13,256 nucleotides of DNA, from the NCBI GenBank assembly GCA_007124395.1, contig SLFF01000139.1, forward strand, positions 1 to 13,256, written 5' to 3'. Below, one piece after another: positions 6,093 through 11,721 of this stretch. Position 1 is the stretch's first letter. Each line of letters starts with the position of its first letter. The stretch is from Thermomicrobiaceae bacterium. GTDB lineage: Bacteria; Chloroflexota; Chloroflexia; Thermomicrobiales; Thermomicrobiaceae. The notes under the pieces were generated by a model, which was given only the letters and a program-made list of their open reading frames with translations, made no database searches and was not told the origin of the DNA. Position numbers and translations under genes: made by a program.

Positions 6093-7601
6093 GTGAATAA
6101 CGGTAGGCGTCGACCGCTCACGTGGCTACTGCCTATTCTCGGTGTCGTACTGATAGCGGGTCAGCCGAGTGGTGTTGCTCGGGCAACCGATTCATTGCTG
6201 ATCGAACGTCCGGAATTCCAGCAGGTCTGGGACCGCACCGAAGCGCCGGTTGCCAACGGAGATTCCCCGCGCTCCTGGCTCTGGGGACCAGAACCACGTA
6301 CCGGGAAGATCGTCGAACGATATCTGGAATCCCCGAACGAAGAACGGGCTGTTCAGTATTTCGACAAGGGCCGGATGGAGATCAATGATCCGTCTGCCGA
6401 TCCATCTGATCCGTGGTTCGTCACCAGCGGACTGCTGACACGAGAGTTGATCAGCGGAGAGCTTCAGATTGGCGACGATGCGTTCCTGAGCACGGGAAGC
6501 GGAGCCAGCATTCAGGTGGCCGGCGACCACATGAACCCGTTCCCGCAATATCGACATCTCGATATGATCGTTGATCAGGGCAACCCGGATCGTACCGGAG
6601 AGATTGCCGACAAGGTCCTGACGCCCGACGGGCTCGATCCCGACGCCCTGCCTCCCGACGATCCGAGGTCCACATTCGCTCACTACATCACCTATCACGG
6701 CACTGAGGGGTCTGACGTCGGATACAACATCCCCGAAGCGTTCTGGGACTATCTGAACGCCGCAGGCACCGTTTACGATCAGGCTGGCGACCCAACCATC
6801 GCCGATCCGCTCTTCGACTGGATCTTCGTGATGGGGTTCCCGATCGCCGACGCGTTCTGGGCCGAGGTTCCGGTCAACAACGTCCCCCAATGGGTGCTGA
6901 TTCAGCCATTCGAGCGACGGGTACTCACCTACACCCCGGGCAACGCGCCGGAGTGGCAGGTAGAGATGGGGAACATCGGCCAGCACTATCGCGACTGGCG
7001 CAGCCAGTACTTCCCCGTTGCAGATAACAACGGCGACAAGTCCAACTTTGCGCTCTATGACGATGCAGACTGGCACTTCCGGATTACCACCGGCGGAGAT
7101 GAAATCTGGGAGATGACATCGTCAACTGACAGCTTTATCCCTGGCTCCTCGCTCCATGCCCGGAATGAATACCGTCTGGATGGCTTGCGTACTACCTACT
7201 GGTCTGCCGGCGAAGAGGGGCTCTTCCTGCACGGCTGGGACCTGCGAGACGGCCAGCGCTCACTCGTCGATATGGTGGTCTACAGCCCAGCTCTCCACGT
7301 GCTGCCAGACGAGTGGGCCCCCACCGAGATCACCAGCGACGCGACCGCCATCTCACTGCTCAGCGACCCGGAGACGGAATCGATCACCTTCAACACGGTC
7401 ACCAGGCAACTGGTATCAACCTACACCGGGGTGTTCCAGACATGGCGCGTGGAGAGTTCTGATTTCGACAACTCTGCAATACGTCACGATCTCGGCCAGA
7501 CGTTCTGGTTCGAACCGGAGATCGGAACCGTCATGTGGCGGTTCGACAGCCAGGCCTCAGCCATGCTTCTGAATAGCTCACTGCTGGAAAACGACGAATA
7601 G
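6093..7601 (+). CDS. Secreted protein with two LGFP-like envelope repeats and a beta-rich C-terminal domain, unknown function
   Basis: The protein has 502 residues. GTG 6093 is chosen because AGAGGA lies 8 bases upstream and the start yields a clean Sec signal peptide: NNGRRRP, a hydrophobic core at 10-24, and a cleavage site after ARA (29-31). Copy 1 of a degenerate repeat covers about 37-125, with RSWLWGPEP and VQYFDKGRMEI before VTSGLLTRELISG. Copy 2 covers about 211-302, with IPEAFWDYLNAAG, GFPIADAFWA, IQPFERRVLTYTPGN and VEMGNIGQHY. The same unit occurs twice in the L,D-transpeptidase downstream. Residues about 315-500 look beta-rich and end with FWFEPEIGTVMWRF. Proteins of this build are frequent in Chloroflexota, but I know of no established function. 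Export and the shared repeats suggest an envelope or wall-surface role (inference). It has no catalytic motif that I recognise. Confidence 0.85.
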   Translation: MNNGRRRPLTWLLPILGVVLIAGQPSGVARATDSLLIERPEFQQVWDRTEAPVANGDSPRSWLWGPEPRTGKIVERYLESPNEERAVQYFDKGRMEINDPSADPSDPWFVTSGLLTRELISGELQIGDDAFLSTGSGASIQVAGDHMNPFPQYRHLDMIVDQGNPDRTGEIADKVLTPDGLDPDALPPDDPRSTFAHYITYHGTEGSDVGYNIPEAFWDYLNAAGTVYDQAGDPTIADPLFDWIFVMGFPIADAFWAEVPVNNVPQWVLIQPFERRVLTYTPGNAPEWQVEMGNIGQHYRDWRSQYFPVADNNGDKSNFALYDDADWHFRITTGGDEIWEMTSSTDSFIPGSSLHARNEYRLDGLRTTYWSAGEEGLFLHGWDLRDGQRSLVDMVVYSPALHVLPDEWAPTEITSDATAISLLSDPETESITFNTVTRQLVSTYTGVFQTWRVESSDFDNSAIRHDLGQTFWFEPEIGTVMWRFDSQASAMLLNSSLLENDE

Positions 7602-7919
7602 GCCCAACCCCGTTCGGGCGTAACCACTATCACAAATATTGCACTTCTGCGTAACTTATTGTCCTCATGGGCCGATGGTCCCACGGCTGGTCTCATTGCC
7701 GACATCAAACGAAACATTTTCGGTATGATGACGTTATGAATAGTGACGCTGTGGTCTGAACCTGTTCAAACCCGGTCGTCGATCATGCGTCGGACGGGTA
7801 GCGTGCGCGACACTCACCCTGGTTGCACAACCCACCGGTGGACAAAACAGAACAATTCGTCACGCTGACTGACTCGGCAACAACCTGTCAATCAGCGATA
7901 CGTTGGGAGGAGATATCTG
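7602..7919. other. Noncoding leader region upstream of the leader ORF and L,D-transpeptidase
   Basis: This 318-base stretch has no credible gene. It holds a weak hairpin just after the preceding stop (GCCCAAC/GTTCGGGC, no T-run) and a candidate promoter at 7699-7729. It also has the short inverted repeat TGAAC-CT-GTTCA (7757-7768), GGTTG-CA-CAACC (7821-7832) and the palindrome CCACCGGTGG (7832-7841). If the promoter is right, the transcript carries a leader of about 185 bases before the first ribosome site, enough room for a structured regulatory RNA. I recognise no known riboswitch class. Confidence 0.5.
7699..7729 (+). promoter_or_regulatory. Candidate promoter for the leader ORF and L,D-transpeptidase genes
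   Basis: TATGAT (7724-7729) matches the -10 consensus at 5 of 6 positions. The best -35 is CCGACA (7699-7704) with a long 19-base spacer. It is the best -10 I see in the gap. Confidence 0.35.
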
Positions 7920-8009
7920 GTGACCGGACCTGACTGGGGCGCTCTCACCCTCATTCCACCAATCCCTGGTGTTGTGGGATCTGCTCGTTCAACAACGGGG
8001 AGGTCGTAG
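7920..8009 (+). CDS. 29-codon leader ORF abutting the L,D-transpeptidase start
   Basis: GTG 7920 is preceded by GGGAGGAGA (7905-7913) at a 6-base spacing, one of the strongest ribosome sites in the window. The frame runs 29 codons (MTGPDWGALTLIPPIPGVVG and nine more residues) to TAG at 8007-8009. The next base is the A of the L,D-transpeptidase ATG, and that gene's own ribosome site (GGGGAGG, 7997-8003) lies inside the last codons of this ORF. Ribosomes ending here would sit on the next start, so translational coupling is likely. The peptide has no run of one amino acid typical of classical attenuators, although a PPIP stretch could slow ribosomes. It may be a regulatory leader or a chance frame behind a strong ribosome site. 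Confidence 0.5.
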   Translation: MTGPDWGALTLIPPIPGVVGSARSTTGRS

Positions 8010-9455
8010 ATGACTGGATCACGCAATTGGAAACAGGTCCTGACGGGCAAGAGGCTGGATCGCCGCACGTTGCTCAAGGGCGCGGCGGCAACCGCTGCCG
8101 GTATTGCCGGACTCTCGGCAACGGGAACCGGAACAGGCAACATCGTCTCGAGTCCGGTACAAACCGCACGCGCACAGGATTTCTGGGGCGTGGCCAAGGT
8201 TTATTTCGATCAGACCGGGCATCATCTTCAGGATGATTTTCTTCAGGCCTGGCAGGCGAACGGTGGCCTGCGCACGTTCGGCTACCCGATTTCGGAGCGC
8301 ATGCAGGAGGACGATCGGGAAGTTCAGTATTTCGAGCGCGCCCGCTTCGAGCTGCATCCGGAACACGCCGGTACTCAGTACATCGTTCAGGCAACATTGC
8401 TTGGCAGCTGGGTAACCCGTGAGCGTCGCCAGGACGGTGAAGCGCCGTTCGTGAAAACGGATCCACCAGAAGAAACCGTCTCCGGCCGGCAATATTTCCC
8501 GCAGACCGGGCATACCCTCTCCTACGGATTCAAGACCTACTGGGAGCAGAACGGTGGGCTCTATGTCTTCGGGTACCCGATCTCTGGAGAGTTCTCCGAG
8601 CACAACCGGGACACCGGACGTGAGCACACGGTTCAGTATTTCGAGCGCGCCCGCTTCGAGTGGCACCCTGAGCATCAGGGAACACCGTACGAGGTGCTGC
8701 TTGGCCGCATGGGAGCCGAATACGCGGATGCCAATGACATCGACACGGGCCGTGTTTCCCAGGATAGTGATTCGATCCGGGCCTTTGCCGGCCTGATGGA
8801 CCCGAACTGGTCTCGTGCAGTGCGCACGCAGGATGGACACGCGATCGGCATCATCACCGCAAGCAGCGTCAACATCCGGTCATCGCCCAGCCTGAACGCC
8901 AGCATCATCGGCACAACCTACAATCGTCACCCACATATTTTGAAGGGCATGGTTGCCGGAGATTCCATCGGTGAGATCCCCGCCTGGTACAAACTTGGCG
9001 AGAATCGATACATCGCCGCGGCATGGATGGAACCATTCATCGCCCCTCGTCCTCCCCGCACCTACTCCGGGCGCTGGGTTGACATCAATCTGTCTCGTTT
9101 CTACGCGATTGCCTACGATGGCAACATCCCGGTGTACGCCGCGATCATCACCGCGGGACGGGACGGCCGCACGCCGATCGGTGAGTTCCGGGTGCTTCGA
9201 CGCGTCCGCAGCGAAACGATGGATTCGGCCACAGTCGGTATCCCGCGGGGTCACCCGGAGTACTACTATCTGGAAGACGTCGAGTACACGCAGTACTTCC
9301 GGGATGGTGGCTACGCAATGCACGAGAACTACTGGTCGCACCCGAGCGCCTATGGCCGGTTCTCCAGTAACGGTTGCGTTGGCCTGTTCATCGAGGACGC
9401 CCGGTTTTTCTGGAATTTCCTGAGTATCGGGTCCCGGATTCACATCCACTTCTAG
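8010..9455 (+). CDS. Tat-exported L,D-transpeptidase (YkuD) with two LGFP-like repeats and an SH3-like domain
   Basis: The protein has 481 residues from ATG 8010, with GGGGAGG 6 bases upstream. A twin-arginine signal is clear: LDRRTLLKG (16-24), an Ala/Gly-rich core, and a cleavage site after ARA (53-55). Two tandem copies of an envelope repeat follow, at about 57-135 and 158-237. Each has YF.QTGH, a Trp helix ending NGGL, FGYPIS, and VQYFERARFE with HPEH. An SH3-like domain lies at about 277-345 (SSVNIRSSPS). The YkuD catalytic domain spans about 354-481, with the active-site motif SNGCVG (C456) and the upstream H438 in AMHENYW. Such enzymes form 3-3 cross-links in peptidoglycan, or attach proteins to it, using the cysteine as nucleophile. 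The usual His before Gly-Cys is Asn here. The repeats may position the enzyme on the wall (inference). The gene ends at a strong terminator. Confidence 0.93.
   Translation: MTGSRNWKQVLTGKRLDRRTLLKGAAATAAGIAGLSATGTGTGNIVSSPVQTARAQDFWGVAKVYFDQTGHHLQDDFLQAWQANGGLRTFGYPISERMQEDDREVQYFERARFELHPEHAGTQYIVQATLLGSWVTRERRQDGEAPFVKTDPPEETVSGRQYFPQTGHTLSYGFKTYWEQNGGLYVFGYPISGEFSEHNRDTGREHTVQYFERARFEWHPEHQGTPYEVLLGRMGAEYADANDIDTGRVSQDSDSIRAFAGLMDPNWSRAVRTQDGHAIGIITASSVNIRSSPSLNASIIGTTYNRHPHILKGMVAGDSIGEIPAWYKLGENRYIAAAWMEPFIAPRPPRTYSGRWVDINLSRFYAIAYDGNIPVYAAIITAGRDGRTPIGEFRVLRRVRSETMDSATVGIPRGHPEYYYLEDVEYTQYFRDGGYAMHENYWSHPSAYGRFSSNGCVGLFIEDARFFWNFLSIGSRIHIHF
8322..8351 (+). repeat. 30-bp exact direct repeat, copy 1 (inside the L,D-transpeptidase gene)
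   Basis: The 30 bases from GTTCAGTATTTCGA to CCCGCTTCGAG are identical to 8631-8660, exactly 309 bases (103 codons) downstream. They encode VQYFERARFE in the first repeat domain. The first 14 bases, GTTCAGTATTTCGA, also occur at 6351-6364 in the preceding gene. Confidence 0.9.
8631..8660 (+). repeat. 30-bp exact direct repeat, copy 2 (inside the L,D-transpeptidase gene)
   Basis: This is the second identical 30-base copy, encoding VQYFERARFE in the second repeat domain. Recombination between the copies would remove 309 bases in frame and leave a protein with one repeat. Confidence 0.9.
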
Positions 9456-9490
9456 GCCCGGCACCGAAGAGACAATACACGTACCCGGCA

Positions 9491-9522
9491 AGAGGCGGTC
9501 ACTGATGACCGCCTCTCTTTTT
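9491..9522 (+). terminator. Strong intrinsic terminator after the L,D-transpeptidase gene
   Basis: AGAGGCGGTCA (9491-9501) and TGACCGCCTCT (9506-9516) form an 11-bp perfect stem with a four-base loop, followed by CTTTTT (9517-9522). It lies 36 bases after the TAG at 9453-9455. Confidence 0.93.
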
Positions 9523-9538
9523 GACCGTGAATCGTATG

Positions 9539-9555
9539 GTGAACGTGATGTTCAC
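9539..9555. promoter_or_regulatory. Inverted repeat GTGAAC-N5-GTTCAC upstream of the MFS promoter (possible operator)
   Basis: GTGAAC (9539-9544) and GTTCAC (9550-9555) are perfect inverted halves with the 5-base spacer GTGAT. They lie 7 bases upstream of the -35 of the MFS promoter. The symmetry and spacing suit a dimeric regulator. The TetR protein encoded after the MFS gene is a candidate, although the TetR promoter carries a different palindrome. Confidence 0.45.
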
Positions 9556-9562
9556 TATTCGG

Positions 9563-9591
9563 TTGCCTGTTACTTCGACTGATGCTAGACT
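9563..9591 (+). promoter_or_regulatory. Promoter of the MFS transporter gene
   Basis: TTGCCT (9563-9568), a 17-base spacer and TAGACT (9586-9591), extended by TGC just before the -10, form a good sigma-70-like promoter about 115 bases upstream of the chosen start. Confidence 0.5.
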
Positions 9592-9706
9592 GACCCCAGT
9601 TGGCAGGGAACAGGGACCATCACAACTCGATCCGCACGTGCCGGTGCATCTGCACGCGGCTCAGCTCCCGTCCCTCACATTCAGCTTTCGGGAAGGTGCT
9701 GGAGCG

Positions 9707-10933
9707 GTGCGGATACCACCCCGCTGGATTCTGGTTGTCTCGGTTGCCACAGGGGCGGCAATCATGGGAGATTCGCTCCTCTATGCCGTTCTCCCGGTAA
9801 TCTGGGAAGATCTCGGCCTGACGGCCGGGATGGTTGGCATCATTCTGAGCATCAACCGGTTCGTTCGCATGGTGACCAACCCGATTGCCGGGTGGGTGGC
9901 CGGCCGGATTGGTGCCCGGCTACCGTTCATGCTGGCGGTGATCGTGGCGGCAGGGTCGACTCTCGCCTATGGCATCGGCCTCGGCGTTGCCGGGTTCCTG
10001 GTGGCCCGATGCCTCTGGGGGCTCTGCTGGTCGTTCCTGCGACTCGGCGGGCACCTTGCCGCGATCGAATCCGGCGTCGACGGTCGACGCGGCTTCTACC
10101 TCGGGTTTTTCTCCGGGATCACTCGCGCCGGTAGCCTGATAGCCGTCGTGATCGGCGGATTTCTCACGGATATCATCAGCTTCGAAGTGACGATCTATCT
10201 GTTCACCGCCATCGGTGCGCTAGCCGGGTTCTGGACATTTCGCGAGTGGCGCAAGCAGCCAGAATTCATTCCTCCCGAGAAAGACGACGACGTTGCCCGG
10301 CACCAGGAACCACCAGCCCCGCAAGCCCGGGCATGGTGGATGGCCGTCGGAACGCTGTTCTCGCTCACGTTTCTCCACGGACTGGCCATCAGCGGGCTGG
10401 TTACCGCGACACTCGGCTACCTGATTGCCGATCGCTACACGGACGGCGTGGATCTGGCGTTCGTGACGATTGGCGTGGCGTCGTTCACCGGGCTGCTGCT
10501 CGGCAGCCGGTTTCTAGCTGATGCGATCTGGGCACCAGTGGCCGGGCACTCCAGCGATCGATGGGGGCGCCTTCCGTTCTTCATCATCATGGCGACGATC
10601 CAGGTTGTTGCGCTGGCGTTTCTGGGCGCTTTCGATCTGCTGATCTGGACGATCCTTGGGGCCCTGCTGCTCTTCTTCGCCGCAACCGCTGTGCAGGTAT
10701 CGATGGATGCCGTAGCCGGTGATCTGGCGATCCACGGCAACCGGGCAACGGTGATGAGCTGGTACGCCACCTCGCACGACGTCGGTGCAGCCATCGGACC
10801 GATCATCGGCTACTCGATCGGTATCTCCATCGGCCTTGCCACCGTTTATCCAGCAACCGCCGGTATCTTCGCAATCGTGGCACTGGTGTTCGTGATCGTG
10901 CAGCGCAAGGTACGATCGATCGCAGCGCGCTAG
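9707..10933 (+). CDS. Major facilitator superfamily (MFS) transporter, efflux-like
   Basis: The protein has 408 residues from GTG 9707, which has GGAAGG 10 bases upstream. The next residues, RIPPRWILVVSVATGAAIMG, lead straight into the first membrane span. Longer in-frame starts back to 9521 would overlap the preceding terminator and add a polar 62-residue tail unlike the family. About twelve hydrophobic spans are visible, with a central charged loop near residues 180-210 (REWRKQPEFIPPEKDDD). An MFS motif A-like loop occurs after span 2 (GWVAGRIGARLP) and again in the second half (GHSSDRWGRLPFF). Proteins of this form use the proton gradient to move small molecules, often drugs, across the inner membrane. 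The substrate is unknown. A TetR gene follows 86 bases downstream, which supports a regulated exporter. Confidence 0.88.
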   Translation: MRIPPRWILVVSVATGAAIMGDSLLYAVLPVIWEDLGLTAGMVGIILSINRFVRMVTNPIAGWVAGRIGARLPFMLAVIVAAGSTLAYGIGLGVAGFLVARCLWGLCWSFLRLGGHLAAIESGVDGRRGFYLGFFSGITRAGSLIAVVIGGFLTDIISFEVTIYLFTAIGALAGFWTFREWRKQPEFIPPEKDDDVARHQEPPAPQARAWWMAVGTLFSLTFLHGLAISGLVTATLGYLIADRYTDGVDLAFVTIGVASFTGLLLGSRFLADAIWAPVAGHSSDRWGRLPFFIIMATIQVVALAFLGAFDLLIWTILGALLLFFAATAVQVSMDAVAGDLAIHGNRATVMSWYATSHDVGAAIGPIIGYSIGISIGLATVYPATAGIFAIVALVFVIVQRKVRSIAAR

Positions 10934-10949
10934 TCACATCGTCACCCTG

Positions 10950-10978
10950 TTGACATACGTATGACATTCTGTTACTGT
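10950..10978 (+). promoter_or_regulatory. Promoter of the TetR regulator gene
   Basis: A consensus -35 TTGACA (10950-10955), a 17-base spacer and TACTGT (10973-10978, 3 of 6 matches) lie in the gap after the MFS stop and about 42 bases before the TetR start. Confidence 0.55.
10954..10963. promoter_or_regulatory. Palindrome CATACGTATG in the TetR promoter (probable autoregulatory operator)
   Basis: CATACGTATG is a perfect 10-bp palindrome that overlaps the last two bases of the -35 and enters the spacer. It is flanked on both sides by TGACAT/TGACA-like direct bases. TetR-family proteins commonly bind such sites and repress their own gene. The assignment to this TetR is inference. Confidence 0.5.
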
Positions 10979-11019
10979 ACTGCCATTCAGCGGTACGGAT
11001 TCATTGGTCTGGAGAACAT

Positions 11020-11643
11020 GTGACAGATAGCGGGACGCTTCGAGATCAACAAGCAGATTTCACCCGCCAGATGGTCATGGAGGCCGCCAAGCGGGTGATC
11101 GACACCTACCCGATCGAGGAGTTCACCATCCAGAAGATCGCCGATGAAGCCGGTATGTCGCATCGAACGGTGTACCGGTACTACCCGACGAGACAGGCGC
11201 TTCTGGATGCCTTTACAGACTGGATAGAAGACGTCGTTGCGCCGCTTCCCGAGAATCTTATCGAAGACCCGGACGATGTAACCGTCACGGTACGCCTGGC
11301 GTTCGATCGGTTCGATCAATACGCTCCGTACTTCCGTGCCGGTTTGATTCTGGCATCTCAGGGGGAGCCATTGCGACCCCACCGACAAAAGGATCGCGAC
11401 CGGCAGATTCGCGAAGAACTCGCCGGGTTGCTGGAGCCACTGGAACCGGAACGCGCCGAAGAAGTCTACGCGGTGCTGCGTCATCTGCTTGGTGCGCATA
11501 CCTGGCACGTTCTGCATGACCGGTTCCAGCTCCACGATGGACGTGCAGGTGAGTCGGTGGCCTGGGCGCTCGAGGTGCTGATCGAGGCGATCAAGAATGG
11601 GAATCACCCGAAGGCTCGGGTTGTACGGGACACAGATGAATAG
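11020..11643 (+). CDS. TetR/AcrR-family transcriptional regulator
   Basis: The protein has 207 residues. GTG 11020 is the start: GGAG lies 5 bases upstream, and the overlapping ATG at 11018 is followed at once by TGA. The N-terminal domain is a standard TetR HTH at about 36-55 (TIQKIADEAGMSHRTVYRYY) followed by PTRQALLDAF. The rest is a helical ligand-binding and dimer domain with no assigned ligand. TetR proteins usually repress neighbouring genes until a small molecule binds. The MFS gene lies upstream and a PEP-synthase-like enzyme gene starts 78 bases downstream. A palindrome in its own promoter points to autoregulation. Confidence 0.93.
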   Translation: MTDSGTLRDQQADFTRQMVMEAAKRVIDTYPIEEFTIQKIADEAGMSHRTVYRYYPTRQALLDAFTDWIEDVVAPLPENLIEDPDDVTVTVRLAFDRFDQYAPYFRAGLILASQGEPLRPHRQKDRDRQIREELAGLLEPLEPERAEEVYAVLRHLLGAHTWHVLHDRFQLHDGRAGESVAWALEVLIEAIKNGNHPKARVVRDTDE

Positions 11644-11662
11644 CTGATTCGCCCGGATCAGC
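11643..11662 (+). other. Short hairpin after the TetR gene
   Basis: GCTGAT (11643-11648) pairs with ATCAGC (11657-11662) around an 8-base loop, beginning at the last base of the TetR stop codon. No T-run follows, so full termination is unlikely. The TetR and enzyme genes could be one transcript. Confidence 0.35.
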
Positions 11663-11721
11663 GTTGAGGCGCCGCGCGGGCAATCAAATGGACAACTGGA
11701 TAAACGGAGGTAGGGAGCACG

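Noticed and set aside
6192..7076. 294-codon minus-strand open frame opposite the secreted protein gene.
   Set aside because: The plus-strand frame has a signal peptide, a ribosome site and repeats shared with the neighbour. The minus-strand translation has no family features.
7737..7760. Seven-codon ATG frame after the candidate -10.
   Set aside because: No ribosome site precedes it and it is too short to support.
9521..9706. MFS protein starting as early as 9521.
   Set aside because: The start would lie in the T-run of the preceding terminator and upstream of the probable promoter. The added residues are polar and unlike the family.
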